From the NCBI RefSeq assembly GCF_002736145.1, contig NZ_CP024160.1:434001-498000 (forward strand): DNA of 64,000 nucleotides, in the 5' to 3' direction. Source of the stretch: Collinsella aerofaciens (GTDB lineage Bacteria > Actinomycetota > Coriobacteriia > Coriobacteriales > Coriobacteriaceae). Each line of letters opens with the position of its first letter. Position 1 is the stretch's first letter. A model generated the notes under the pieces. It made no database searches. It was not told the DNA's origin and saw only the letters and a program-made list of their open reading frames with translations. The translations under genes were made by a program, and so were the position numbers. Positions 20,544 to 30,421 of this stretch are shown piece by piece.

Positions 20544-21887
20544 ATGCCTAAGCGTTCTGGGTCGTATTCTGTGCCGTTCTCGTTTGAGTTGCTTTCGTTT
20601 GGTGAGGCTGTGGGGCTTGCTGCTGATACGGGGCGGATTTCTGGGGATGCTGGTCCTTTGCTTGAGACGGTTGTCGATATGCTCGATGAGTTGGGGCGTC
20701 CGGACGAATATTTTGATTGCATTCAGGTTGCCGGTACCAATGGCAAGACTTCGACTACGCGTTTTTCGGCTGCCATTCTTCGTGGTGAGGGGCTCAAGAC
20801 CGCGCTGTATACGTCGCCGCAGCTGGTGCGCTATCCCGAGCGCATGGAGGTTGACGGGCGCGTTGTGAGTGACGAGGCCTTTGCCCGTGGCGTTTCCGCC
20901 GCTGTTGAGGCGGGGCATCGAGTGAATGCCCGTCGTGTGGCAGCGGGGGAGCGTGCCTATACCATCACACCGTTTGACCTGCTGACGGCCGCTGCGCTTG
21001 TGGTGTTTGCCGAGGCCGCGGTTGATGTTGCCGTGCTCGAGGTTGGCATGGGCGGGCGTTGGGACGCCACGAGCGCCACCGATCCTGTCGCCGTGGCCAT
21101 TACGGGCATCGGGCTTGACCACACGCGCATTCTGGGCGACACGCTCGAGGCCATTGCGGGGGAGAAGGCTGCGGTCATTAAGCCCGGACGCCTGGTTGTA
21201 CTGGGCGAGGGCACGCACGAGGCGAGCGTTCAGCGCGTGATGGATGCGCGTTGTCGCGAGTGCGGCATCGTGCCGCTGGTGGTGAACCATGCCACGACCA
21301 AGGTGCCGGCACATGTGGGCGACACGGTGGAGTTCAGCTGCACTACGCCGCGTGCGATCTATACGTCGAGTATGGTTAAGCCTGCGTATCAGCCGCAGAA
21401 TGCTGCGTGCGCGATTATGCTGTGCGAGGGGTATCTGGGCCGCGAGCTCGATCATGACAAGCTCGATGCGTCGCTTATGGGCTGCCCTACGCCGGGTCGC
21501 TTTGATGTGCTGGGAACTGATCCGCTCAAGCTGATCGACGCCTGCCATAACCCTCAGAGCTGCGAGAACTTTGTGAGCGCGCTGAACGAGATTGATCCGT
21601 GCGTAGAGAATCGCCCCACGCTGCTGTGTGCCGCGCTGGCCGATAAGGACGTGGCGGGTATCGTCGACGTATTGATCCCTGCCTTTCCGCGCGTAGTCGT
21701 GACCCAGACCGATTCCGATCGCGCCCTGCCGGCAGAGGAGCTCGCCGCCTTGGTGGACGCTGACAAGCTGGCGGGCGTGTACCCCAGCGTGTCCGAGGCC
21801 CTCGCGGCCCTCGATGCCGCCGGCGAGCCTTTCGTAGCCGCCGGCACCATTACCTTAGCCGGCGAAGTAGCCGGCCTGCTGCGCTAA
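20544..21887 (+). CDS. folC: Folylpolyglutamate synthase / dihydrofolate synthase
   Basis: This Mur-ligase-family ATPase adds glutamate to (dihydro)folate. The P-loop is GTNGKTSTT (near residue 66), followed by SPQLVRYPERM (folate-binding region) and VGMGGRWDATS. A HNPQS-type motif (CHNPQSCENF) lies in the C-terminal domain. AGGGG about 10 nt upstream supports the start at 20544; an ATG at 20523 would add seven residues. The N-terminal coding bases use more G/T at third positions than neighbouring genes. The protein has 447 residues. Confidence 0.9.
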   Translation: MPKRSGSYSVPFSFELLSFGEAVGLAADTGRISGDAGPLLETVVDMLDELGRPDEYFDCIQVAGTNGKTSTTRFSAAILRGEGLKTALYTSPQLVRYPERMEVDGRVVSDEAFARGVSAAVEAGHRVNARRVAAGERAYTITPFDLLTAAALVVFAEAAVDVAVLEVGMGGRWDATSATDPVAVAITGIGLDHTRILGDTLEAIAGEKAAVIKPGRLVVLGEGTHEASVQRVMDARCRECGIVPLVVNHATTKVPAHVGDTVEFSCTTPRAIYTSSMVKPAYQPQNAACAIMLCEGYLGRELDHDKLDASLMGCPTPGRFDVLGTDPLKLIDACHNPQSCENFVSALNEIDPCVENRPTLLCAALADKDVAGIVDVLIPAFPRVVVTQTDSDRALPAEELAALVDADKLAGVYPSVSEALAALDAAGEPFVAAGTITLAGEVAGLLR

Positions 21888-21902
21888 CCCATCCCCTCAT
21901 CA

Positions 21903-21967
21903 GTTGCGGTGAAATACGGACTGTTTTACAAGTCAGAAGCCTCAAACAGTCCGTATATCACCGCAAC
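21903..21967. repeat. Palindrome with TTGCGGTGAAATA ends (copy 1)
   Basis: The 24-bp arms (21903-21926 and 21944-21967) have one mismatch around a 17-nt loop. The outer 13 bp match those of the palindrome at 30422-30484; the inner arm sequence differs. Lying just after folC, it could end transcription, but no T tract follows. Confidence 0.75.
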
Positions 21968-21973
21968 TCAAAA

Positions 21974-22047
21974 GCAGTCAATTTGGGACGGGGCTTTGAT
22001 TAGCCTACAAGTGGATAGCCAAAATAGCCCCATCCCAAATTAGCTGC
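21974..22047. repeat. Inverted pair of the GCAGCYAATTTGGG motif
   Basis: Arms of 22 bp (21974-21995, 22026-22047; three mismatches) face each other across 30 bp. Single copies of the same motif recur at 28724 (+), 30196 (-) and 30521 (-). Confidence 0.7.
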
Positions 22048-22187
22048 CCTTGGGTGCCCGTTTACGTAATCTTTTATGCCGCTTAACCTGTAGCATATTG
22101 CAAACCTCCATCTGAGAAGGATACGCTCAACTTAACTTGCCAATCGGACCAGTGCTGTTTGGTCCGTTGAGCGTGTCGGGAGGAAAC

Positions 22188-25100
22188 ATGAACAGAAGGC
22201 ATGTCAACGCGGCCATTACCGCGGGTTTGGCTCTGACGATGACGGTCGGCTCGGTGCCGCCGCAGGCGTTCGCCGAAATGATGCAGGGTGATACTACCCA
22301 AGTCGTTGCCGAGCAAAGCGATGCGACGGGTGCGGCTGCCACGTCTGCGGACACCGGTCAGGCAACCTCGCAAGACCAGAGTGAAGACAAGATCGCCTCT
22401 TTTGCCAGCCTGAACGAGCTACATGTTGCCGAGGGATCCGACGCCACGCTGCCCCAAACTGTAACGGCAACCTACGAGAGCGGTACCACCAAGCAGGAAA
22501 ACGTCATCTGGAAGCTGAACGGCGCCGATGCTCCGGCAACCTTGGCGCAGCTGCCTGCCGGCTCGTATGAGTTTGAGGGTACCGTCGACGACATCACGCA
22601 GACGGTCAAGCAGCGCGTGGTTGTCGAAGCTGCTACGGCGGACCCGGCAGTGGTAGATCCGGCGGCAGTAAACGCCCCTGATGTCACAGAGACGAGCAAC
22701 GAAAGTGGCATTACGGTCGAGTCGATCGACGCCAACCCGATTCTGGAAAAATATGTCGGTGCCGATTACTACGGCCAGATCCAATCTTCGAGCGTTAAGG
22801 TAAAGCTGTCGGATGGCACCGAGACCTCGGCGTATGTTAATTGGGACGAAAAGTCGCAGACGGCATTTGATACAGCGACAGAAGAATCCGAAGTCCCCAT
22901 CACCGGACAGATTACCGGCGTAAGCGTGAATAGCAATTGGATCACGCTCGCGGAGCCGTACGAAGTGAGCGGCGTGCTTAAGGTATACGTTCCTCGCTCA
23001 ACCAGCAATGGCTCATGGATATGGACCGCGGCAGGTATTGCTCCCGCGGTTCCGTCTAGCATGTCGGTCGATTATTCAAATGGACAATCTTATACGTGCC
23101 CGGTTGAGTGGAATGAAATCTCGGCAGACCAGTACCAAAAAGAAGGAACCTTTGTTGTCGAGGGACATTTGAAGAACTATCCTTCCATGCTTGCGCACTG
23201 CACGGTCACAGTCCGCGCGGTTAAGAGTGTCCAGACCGAGTTGACGTGTACGACCCTAACCGGCGAGGCCCCGTCTCTGCCGTATTCTGCAGCGGTAACC
23301 TTCGATAACGGAGCCACCGAGCAGATTCCGGTGTCTTGGGATTCTTTCGACGCGTCGCTTTACTCTAAGGTGGGCTCGTTTACGGTTAAAGGTAAACTAA
23401 ACGGTTTTGATTACCGTGAGGTTACCTGCACCGTTACCGTCAAAGATCCTAAGGACGTACTCGATCTTAATTCTTTGAGGTTCGAGCGTGTGGTCGGCGA
23501 CATTTCTCCTCTTAGCACGTATGTCTATTTCCCGGTTACGCAGTCAAATAACACTACATACACCCAAGGTTATCAGGTTACCTGGGACAACGCCGACGTG
23601 TCTCAATTCCAAAAGGCAGGCACCTATACGGTCACGGGCACGCTTGTGACATATAACGAATCTTCAGCCGCTAATGGCCTAAAGGTAACTGCTCAGGTCG
23701 AGGTCAAAGAAGTTGCCTCTATCGACGCTCTTGCTCCCGTTAATACGCCCGTCGGCGTACGTCCTACAACGGGCGGCGGTCTTCCCTACAGCGTTGAGGT
23801 TGCATTCGCCGACGGTACAAAGAAGCAGTGCAACATTGCGTGGGACCCTATTTTGGACACGCAGGTGGCAAGTGAGGGGTCGTTTAAGCTTTCCGGTTCG
23901 CTGTCGTATTGGACCAATACCTCATCTTCATCGTCTACTCAGGTGGAGCTGGGTGACAGCAATCGAGTCACGGCGACCATCTCCGTCCGCGCCCTGCAGA
24001 TGCCTTCCTCGACATCGACAAGCACGCTTATCGGTTGCCAGCCCAATATGCCGGGTTCAATCGAGGCCACGATGTGGAATGGCTCGCGAGGCAATTTCCC
24101 CGTTCAGTGGTCGACTATTAGTCAGGACGCCCTAAAGAACCTTGGCCAGATTACGGTTAGCGGATACTTTACCGGCTCTAACATTCCGGCTACGGCGACG
24201 GTCAATGTGTGCGATCTTGAAGACAGCTACATTGGCAAGATTCCTTATGTTCCCGGCGCAGGTCTCTTGGCTCCGGGTTATGCGACCACGTTGTATTTAT
24301 CGGACGGCAGCTCCTTCTATCCCAGGTACTCTTCGGGGAATTCTTATAATTGGGATGAATTTCCCCAAGAGCTGTTGGACGGCAAGCCGGGCGAGTACGA
24401 AATTACCGGCACCATTGCCGGCTCGCTGGCAAAGATTAGCGCCGTCGCAGTGTGCGACGAGGTCAAGGGCGTCAATAACTATAACGATAGCGGCGTGACG
24501 CTTGGACAGTCGTACGAGGACTGGCGTGTTATCTACCCCGGTGAGGAAGTCAATCTGGACTATTTCACCGTTTCTGGCGCGCTGCAGAACGGAACGACCT
24601 TTAACGACTTGCACGTTAACTGGGACGCCTACGATAGGTGTCCCCAGAAAGACTGCACGGTTACCGGAACGGTCGCGGGAACGAATATTCCCGTGAAGGT
24701 GCACGTCATCGTGACTAAAAACTGGGAGGCTCAGCCTCAGGCCATTACGGTGCTTAAAGGCAGCGACGGTACCGCCATGCTTCCCAGCTATGTCGATCTC
24801 GTCAGTCCCGATGCGGCAGAACATCCGGACTATTCGAACAAATACGCCGAGGCCAAGTGGAACACGAAGGGCTTCGATTGGACCCAGGGCGGCGTGGTCC
24901 GCGGCACTGCAACAATGAGCTATAGCACGGGATACGGCATGCAGGCGGTCGACGTTCCGATTACTGCCACCGTTAAGATCGCGAGTAAGGCGACCTCGGT
25001 TCAGGGCGGAACCATATGGACCGTCCCCGGCACCAAGCCGATGCTGCCGGAATACCTTGAGGTTCGATACGATAACAATGTATCCTCTGAGCCCCAGCGC

Positions 25101-28100
25101 GAAAAGGTCACATGGGATCGTGTCGCCGAAGACGCGTATGCCAAGGACGGTTCGTTTAAGGTGAAGGGCAAGCTCCAAGGTGGTGCCGAGGCAACGATCA
25201 CTGTCGACGTTTGTTCTGTCACCTCTATTGCCGTTCCTGAACGAATTAACACGGTCAGCGGCGTTTTTCCTGAGCTGCCATGGAACGTCACGGTTGCCGC
25301 GAGCGACGGTAAAACTCACAATGCCCAGGTACAGTGGGATGACATTCGCCCCTCGGTTTATACCGGAGAGCCGGGTCAGGTCACGACAGTGTCTGGCGCG
25401 CTGTTTGCAAGCGGCCTTACTGGATACGTCGACGGCACCAACACCGGCCTCACTGTTCAGACCAAGATCGTTATCCAAGGCGTTGAGAAGGCAATCGACA
25501 ACGGCGAGACCGCGGTGACTACCAAGGCCGGCACTGCGCCTGCTATGCCGTCCAAGATGGCGGTCGAGATGAGCGACGGCTCCGTTTCGACGGCGGCTAT
25601 TGATTGGGATCCAATCGCGCCCGAGAAGTACGAGCAGCCCGGCACATTCTATGCGACGGGTCATGTGATTGGCTTTGATGCCGCTGCCGTTATGGCGCTG
25701 CTGGACGACGACGGACAAAAGGTCGGCGTGGATGAGAACGGCAACGTGACCGCCAAGGTGACGGTTGCCGACAAGAAGGCAAAGAAGGTTGCGCTGCAGC
25801 CCGAGGCCGTCGTGGTCAACACTACGGTCGGTTCGATGCTGGAGCTGCCAGATGCCGTGTCCGTATATTTCTCGGATGGCTCAGCGCGGGATACTCGGGG
25901 CGGTTTAGGCGGCATCGAAATCGAAAAGTGGACTGACACCGACGGCCTCGATCTTTCCAAGCCGCTCGCCAAGAAGGGCACATACAAACTCGTCGGTAAG
26001 CTTAAGGATGTCGACAACGTTAACGCCATCGTGTACGTCAACGTCTCCGAGGCGCCGCGAACCATCACCAAGCTCGAGGCCAAGTCGTTTAGCGTTGCCA
26101 AGGGCACGTCCAAACAGGACCTGTATGCCCAGATGCCTAAGCAGGTCGTGGCGACTTACTCCGACGGTTCGACCGATCTGCTCGACATTGACGTGTGGAA
26201 TCTTTCCAACGTCACGGATAAGCTGCTCAACGGAACCGGCACCGTGGAGATCACGGGCACGGTTAAGCTCAACGGCGCCAAGGTGACCTGCAACGTGACC
26301 GTGGTGGATCAGGATGCCCAGACGCCCGACTACGTCGAGCCGATCGATGCTATTGAGATTGCTGACAATGCCAAGGTCAGCGACCTTATGGATAAGCTGC
26401 CGTCCAAGGTGACGGTGGTCATGAAGGACGGCAAGACCAAGAACGAGACGCCCGTTAAGTGGTCTCAGGTCGACAGCCTGGGCCGTGCCGGCACCGAGTT
26501 TGAGGTCACGGGTCTGACGGACAACGGCATGACCGTAAAGGTTCAGGTCAAGGTGACGGCGCATATCGTGAGCTTTGATACCGTTGACGAGATTGAGGTC
26601 GAGCGCGATACCAAGGCGGATGAGGCTAAGGCCAAGCTGCCCACCACGGTCACGGCGATTTACTCTGACGGTACCGATTCCGAAGCCGACGTAACGTGGG
26701 ATACCAAGGGCCTCTCCGACAAGGACTTTGCCAAGGAAGGTAAAGTTACGGTTAAGGGCACTGTTGCCGGCACGGATCAGAAGGCGGAGTGCACCATCAA
26801 GGTCGTCAAGCCATTGCGCGAGATTCCTGATCACCTGGCCGGCACGGTTGACGCTGTGACGCTCGACGACGGGGCGAAGCCCGATGCCGTTGTGGCCGCA
26901 CTGTCCAAGACCGTGAAGGTTGCCATGAAGGACGGCTCCGAGGTCGATTCGAAGATCGACTGGATTGCTCCTAAGGAGGCTCTCACCATTAAGAATGACG
27001 GCGCGAGCGTTGTCATTACGGGTAAAACCGCGGTTGGCAGCTTTGAGGTCAAGGCTACGGTCAACCTGGTGCCGGTCGTCGAGAGCATCGCTGGCGTCAA
27101 GCTTTCGGTTGCCCGCAACACGGCTGCTGCTGACATCGTGCTGCCTGCCCAGGTGACCCTCAACATGTCCGACGGCTCGACGAAGACTGCCGCCGTTACG
27201 TGGGATAAGACTCCGCTTACGGCAGATGCCTTGGGCAAGCTGGGCGATGTTGCACTTGAGGGCAAAGTAGAGGGCACTTCGGTTAAGGCCAAGTGCACGG
27301 TCACGGTCGTGAAGAGCAATGCCGAGATTCCGGCCTCTGTTGAGCCTCTCGCGGGAGTTAACGTTCCCGAGGGCTCGTCGGCCGATGCAGTGCGCGAGGC
27401 ACTCAAGGGCGTCAAGGCGACAGTGCTCATGAAGGACGGCAAGACGACGGCAGAGTCTGAGATCACATGGACTGAGGTTCCTGCCGCGGCCGACGCGTAC
27501 GGCAACAGCGTCGTCGCCAAGGGCGTGACGGTGAACGGTAACCTGCCGGTCGAGGTTATTGTTACCTCCATGACGACGATCAACAAGGTTGCCGAGGTGC
27601 CGCAGATCACGGTTGAGCGCGATGCCAAGGCCGATACCGTGACGGGGCAGCTGCCCAAGAAGGTTACCGTGACCTATTCCGATGGTCACACGGACGAGGC
27701 CGCGGTCACGTGGAATACGGATGGCCTGGACAAGCAGCTTGCCGCCGTTGGCGAGTACACGATCGAGGGCTCCGTTGAGGGCACGACGCTCAAAGCGACC
27801 TGCAAACTGGTCGTCGAGACGCCGGCAAGTGAGATTCCCGTGAGGCCTGCGACGTTCGCTCCCGTTGAGGTGTTTGAGGCAAGCTCTGCTGCCGATGTGC
27901 TGAAGGCGCTGCCCAAGAAGGTCTCCGTGATGATGAAGGACGGCAGCCAGGAAGACTACAACGTCGATTGGGAGAATGTTCCCGCGCTGGATTGGGGTGC
28001 CGATGATGTGACCGTGGACGGTAAGGTCCGCGGTACGGAACTGACGGTCAGCTGCAGGGTACGCGTTAAGCCGCGCCCGGCAGCCAGCGGGCTTGTTATC

Positions 28101-28640
28101 GTTGACCAAAACGGCAAGGCTACGACTGCCGAGACCGTGCTTAAGGTTGAGCGCGGCAAGGAGATTGACCTTGCTGCCGCGGCGAGCAATGCGGCCGATG
28201 GCGCGCTGCTGCGTGGTACCGTGACGTGGACCTCGTCCGACCCGACGATCGCTACGGTCGAGAACGGTAAGGTCAAGGCCCTCAAGAACGGAACCGTCGT
28301 CATTACCGCGACGATGCCCGTTGATGGTGACGCCGCAGCGATTGCGACGCTTGCCGAGGATGGCGCTGCGGAGACGCCGGCGCCTCAGCAGCTCACGGCT
28401 TCGGTGACTGTCGAGGTTGTTGAGCCTGTTGTTGTACAGGAGCCGACAGGCGGCAAGGATAACGGTGCCAAGCCCGATGCCAAGGATCCTTCGGGCAAGA
28501 AGAATGGCAAGAAGGCCGCTAAGGGAAGCCTGGCCGAGACGGGCGACAACACTGCCGTGACCGTCGCGGCGCTTGGCGGAACCGGCCTGCTGGCGCTGAT
28601 TGCCGCAGCGATTGAAAAGCTGCGTCATCGTACGGAGTAG
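22188..28640 (+). CDS. Giant LPxTG-type surface protein with about 22 Ig-like (Big_4) domains
   Basis: The 2150-residue protein starts after a clear GGGAGG Shine-Dalgarno sequence. A signal peptide covers roughly residues 1-31 (MNRRHV... ending PQAFAE). About 22 consecutive domains follow, each with a SDG/KDG turn, a VTWD-type Trp motif and a G-x-Y/F-x-V-x-G strand, matching Big_4. A Big_2-like domain (WTSSDPTIATVENGKV) precedes a Lys-rich linker and the sortase signal LAETGDN, a hydrophobic helix and a basic tail. From about residue 1400 onward domains alternate strictly between SDG and MKDG types, a two-domain repeat unit. It is likely a stalk or adhesin; no enzymatic domain is visible. Confidence 0.9.
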   Translation: MNRRHVNAAITAGLALTMTVGSVPPQAFAEMMQGDTTQVVAEQSDATGAAATSADTGQATSQDQSEDKIASFASLNELHVAEGSDATLPQTVTATYESGTTKQENVIWKLNGADAPATLAQLPAGSYEFEGTVDDITQTVKQRVVVEAATADPAVVDPAAVNAPDVTETSNESGITVESIDANPILEKYVGADYYGQIQSSSVKVKLSDGTETSAYVNWDEKSQTAFDTATEESEVPITGQITGVSVNSNWITLAEPYEVSGVLKVYVPRSTSNGSWIWTAAGIAPAVPSSMSVDYSNGQSYTCPVEWNEISADQYQKEGTFVVEGHLKNYPSMLAHCTVTVRAVKSVQTELTCTTLTGEAPSLPYSAAVTFDNGATEQIPVSWDSFDASLYSKVGSFTVKGKLNGFDYREVTCTVTVKDPKDVLDLNSLRFERVVGDISPLSTYVYFPVTQSNNTTYTQGYQVTWDNADVSQFQKAGTYTVTGTLVTYNESSAANGLKVTAQVEVKEVASIDALAPVNTPVGVRPTTGGGLPYSVEVAFADGTKKQCNIAWDPILDTQVASEGSFKLSGSLSYWTNTSSSSSTQVELGDSNRVTATISVRALQMPSSTSTSTLIGCQPNMPGSIEATMWNGSRGNFPVQWSTISQDALKNLGQITVSGYFTGSNIPATATVNVCDLEDSYIGKIPYVPGAGLLAPGYATTLYLSDGSSFYPRYSSGNSYNWDEFPQELLDGKPGEYEITGTIAGSLAKISAVAVCDEVKGVNNYNDSGVTLGQSYEDWRVIYPGEEVNLDYFTVSGALQNGTTFNDLHVNWDAYDRCPQKDCTVTGTVAGTNIPVKVHVIVTKNWEAQPQAITVLKGSDGTAMLPSYVDLVSPDAAEHPDYSNKYAEAKWNTKGFDWTQGGVVRGTATMSYSTGYGMQAVDVPITATVKIASKATSVQGGTIWTVPGTKPMLPEYLEVRYDNNVSSEPQREKVTWDRVAEDAYAKDGSFKVKGKLQGGAEATITVDVCSVTSIAVPERINTVSGVFPELPWNVTVAASDGKTHNAQVQWDDIRPSVYTGEPGQVTTVSGALFASGLTGYVDGTNTGLTVQTKIVIQGVEKAIDNGETAVTTKAGTAPAMPSKMAVEMSDGSVSTAAIDWDPIAPEKYEQPGTFYATGHVIGFDAAAVMALLDDDGQKVGVDENGNVTAKVTVADKKAKKVALQPEAVVVNTTVGSMLELPDAVSVYFSDGSARDTRGGLGGIEIEKWTDTDGLDLSKPLAKKGTYKLVGKLKDVDNVNAIVYVNVSEAPRTITKLEAKSFSVAKGTSKQDLYAQMPKQVVATYSDGSTDLLDIDVWNLSNVTDKLLNGTGTVEITGTVKLNGAKVTCNVTVVDQDAQTPDYVEPIDAIEIADNAKVSDLMDKLPSKVTVVMKDGKTKNETPVKWSQVDSLGRAGTEFEVTGLTDNGMTVKVQVKVTAHIVSFDTVDEIEVERDTKADEAKAKLPTTVTAIYSDGTDSEADVTWDTKGLSDKDFAKEGKVTVKGTVAGTDQKAECTIKVVKPLREIPDHLAGTVDAVTLDDGAKPDAVVAALSKTVKVAMKDGSEVDSKIDWIAPKEALTIKNDGASVVITGKTAVGSFEVKATVNLVPVVESIAGVKLSVARNTAAADIVLPAQVTLNMSDGSTKTAAVTWDKTPLTADALGKLGDVALEGKVEGTSVKAKCTVTVVKSNAEIPASVEPLAGVNVPEGSSADAVREALKGVKATVLMKDGKTTAESEITWTEVPAAADAYGNSVVAKGVTVNGNLPVEVIVTSMTTINKVAEVPQITVERDAKADTVTGQLPKKVTVTYSDGHTDEAAVTWNTDGLDKQLAAVGEYTIEGSVEGTTLKATCKLVVETPASEIPVRPATFAPVEVFEASSAADVLKALPKKVSVMMKDGSQEDYNVDWENVPALDWGADDVTVDGKVRGTELTVSCRVRVKPRPAASGLVIVDQNGKATTAETVLKVERGKEIDLAAAASNAADGALLRGTVTWTSSDPTIATVENGKVKALKNGTVVITATMPVDGDAAAIATLAEDGAAETPAPQQLTASVTVEVVEPVVVQEPTGGKDNGAKPDAKDPSGKKNGKKAAKGSLAETGDNTAVTVAALGGTGLLALIAAAIEKLRHRTE

Positions 28641-28670
28641 CGTCGAGGGCGTAGTTCATTAGGTCACAAG

Positions 28671-28712
28671 AAGGCCTCCCGGTTCTCGACGGGGAATCGG
28701 GAGGCCTTTCGT
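28671..28712 (+). terminator. Terminator of the giant surface protein gene
   Basis: The 11-bp perfect stem AAGGCCTCCCG/CGGGAGGCCTT is followed by a short T-rich stretch (TTTCGTTT). Confidence 0.75.
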
Positions 28713-28723
28713 TTGACTGTAGG

Positions 28724-28747
28724 GCAGCTAATTTGGGTCGGGCTTTG
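28724..28747 (+). repeat. GCAGCTAATTTGGG motif, single copy (+)
   Basis: A single copy of the motif that forms an inverted pair at 21974-22047. It faces the minus-strand copies at 30196 and 30521 across the peptidase gene. Confidence 0.6.
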
Positions 28748-28765
28748 TCTTGAGCGGACTGCTCG

Positions 28766-28923
28766 CCACGAAATGGGCCTATTTACTACGTTTGACCGGT
28801 AACCCTCGACCATACCGAGAATTGCGAAATCAAAACCGCAGGTAAAGGGCTTGCCATTTTTTAAAAAAGACCCGCATGGTCGACCCATGCGGGTTAAACG
28901 TAGTAGATAGGCCGTTTTTGTGG
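28766..28923. repeat. 158-bp nested palindrome (family E, copy 1)
   Basis: Imperfect outer arms of 28 bp lie at 28766-28793 and 28896-28923. Between them sit a core at 28809-28857 containing GCGAAATCAAAACCGCAGGT and a perfect 10-bp hairpin at 28870-28894 (ACCCGCATGG arm). The core matches the element at 30218-30377 at most of 49 positions, but the outer arms do not. Confidence 0.8.
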
Positions 28924-28938
28924 CGCGGTATTGGTGGG

Positions 28939-28969
28939 ATGCGGCAAAGGAGCTGTCCCTTTGCCGCAT
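28939..28969. repeat. 12-bp perfect hairpin next to the peptidase stop codon
   Basis: ATGCGGCAAAGG (28939-28950) pairs perfectly with 28958-28969 across a 7-nt loop. It lies immediately downstream of the minus-strand gene, where it may protect or terminate the mRNA. No T tract is present. Confidence 0.6.
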
Positions 28970-28972
28970 TGC

Positions 28973-30061
28973 CTAGTCTAGGTGGACTGGGTCGTGGGGG
29001 TAGGCGTTGAGAATCTCGACGTCGGACTCGGTCACCAGGGCCAGGTCTTCGATGCGGACGCCGGTGCGGCCGGGGAGGTAGATACCCGGCTCGATGGAGA
29101 ACGTCATGCCCGGGTCTACGACCTGCTCGTTGACGAGCGAGACGTCGCCCGGCTCGTGGTCCTGCAGGCCGATCGAGTGTCCCAGGCGGTGCGTAAAGTA
29201 CTGCCCATAGCCCGCTTCCTCAATCACGTCGCGCGCGGCACGGTCCAGGTCGCACATGCGCGCGCCCGGTGCGATGAGCGCCTCTGCGGCCTCGTTGGCG
29301 CGGCGCACGATGTCGTAGATGCGTGCCGTCTCCTCGTCCGGCTCGCCCCAAAAGAACGTGCGTGTCATGTCCGAGCAGTAGTTGCGGCGACGTCCACCAA
29401 TGTCGAACAGCACCACGTCGCCACGCTTGAGCACGGTGTCGTCGGGCTCGTGATGCGGGTCGCCGGCGTTGGCGCCAAAGCTTACGATGGGCGGAAAGCT
29501 AAAGCCCTCGCAGCCGTGCTTGCGATACAGACCGAGCATCTGGTCGGCAATTTCGCGCTCCGTTACGCCCTCGTGGACGAGCTTGATGGCGTCGGACATC
29601 ACGGCGTCGTTAGCGGCCGAGGACGCGCGCATTAGCTCCTGCTCGGCTTCGTCCTTGTGGGCGCGTGCGACGGTGACGGCAAAGTCGCCCAGGAAGAACT
29701 CGCTTGCGGCGTGACGATCCATAAGGGGCATCAAAAAGCCGGAGCGCATAACGGTGTCGATGCCGAGTGGTTTGGTCGGATCGACCTCGCGAGCGATGGC
29801 GTCGGCCACGACGTCGGTATCGGTGTGGTAGGCCACGCGGGCATTGTCGTACTCGGGCAGCTGATGCAGGGCGTTGACCAGGATCACGGGCTCGCTACCG
29901 CGTGCGAGCAGCACGCCGCAAAAACGCTCGAACATATCGGCATAAAAGCCGGTCAGGTAATAAATCGACCACGGGTCGTTTACGAGCAGCTGCGCGCCGG
30001 GGTGCTGAGCCTCGAGCGCATCGAGCACGCGCGCCACGCGCTGGTCATCGACATGTGCCAT
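28973..30061 (-). CDS. M24-family aminopeptidase P (Xaa-Pro peptidase)
   Basis: The 362-residue protein has a creatinase-like N-terminal domain (about 1-130) and a pita-bread peptidase domain. Metal ligands appear in order: Asp in VVLFDIGGRRRNYCSDMTRTF (two Asp), His in HRLGHSIGLQDHE, Glu in FSIEPGIYLPG, and Glu near VRIEDL. It would cleave an N-terminal residue preceding proline in the cytosol. Start at 30061 is backed by GAAAGG upstream; an upstream ATG at 30100 lacks such a site. The gene lies alone, surrounded on both sides by palindromic repeats. Confidence 0.9.
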   Translation of the reverse strand: MAHVDDQRVARVLDALEAQHPGAQLLVNDPWSIYYLTGFYADMFERFCGVLLARGSEPVILVNALHQLPEYDNARVAYHTDTDVVADAIAREVDPTKPLGIDTVMRSGFLMPLMDRHAASEFFLGDFAVTVARAHKDEAEQELMRASSAANDAVMSDAIKLVHEGVTEREIADQMLGLYRKHGCEGFSFPPIVSFGANAGDPHHEPDDTVLKRGDVVLFDIGGRRRNYCSDMTRTFFWGEPDEETARIYDIVRRANEAAEALIAPGARMCDLDRAARDVIEEAGYGQYFTHRLGHSIGLQDHEPGDVSLVNEQVVDPGMTFSIEPGIYLPGRTGVRIEDLALVTESDVEILNAYPHDPVHLD

Positions 30062-30195
30062 GAAACATCCTTTCGCTAGGGTGCCACCATGGTATCCCAT
30101 GCCCGGCAGATAGGGACGTTCCTTTTATGCCGGTACTTCGGGACACTCCTTCGCATGGCCAGCCTGGCGAACTTTCGGGTAAAAGTAGTCATAAG

Positions 30196-30216
30196 GGGCC
30201 CGTCCCAAATTGGCTG
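30196..30216 (-). repeat. AATTTGGG motif, single copy (-)
   Basis: The minus strand reads CCAGCCAATTTGGGACGGGC, a further copy of the motif seen at 21974 and 28724. It abuts the family E element that starts at 30218. Confidence 0.6.
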
Positions 30217-30217
30217 G

Positions 30218-30377
30218 TTTCAAAAGTGTGGCGGATTACGGGGCTGGACCTGTATTACTTGACCATGGGAAAAATCGCGAAATTAAAACCGCAGGTAGAC
30301 GGCTTGTCAAAAATCGAAAATTGCCGGTATGGATGGGGGTCTCCGAATCAGCCCCGTAATCCGGTATAGTTTTGAAA
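30218..30377. repeat. 160-bp nested palindrome (family E, copy 2)
   Basis: Outer arms of 29 bp (30218-30246 and 30349-30377) pair, with eight perfect bases at the tips (TTTCAAAA) and 14 at the inside (GGATTACGGGGCTG reading). The core at 30261-30309 contains GCGAAATTAAAACCGCAGGT and corresponds to 28809-28857. Arm sequences are unrelated to those of copy 1. Confidence 0.8.
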
Positions 30378-30421
30378 TGGCACTAAAGTAGGCACAGGCT
30401 AAATACCGATTCCAAGGATAG

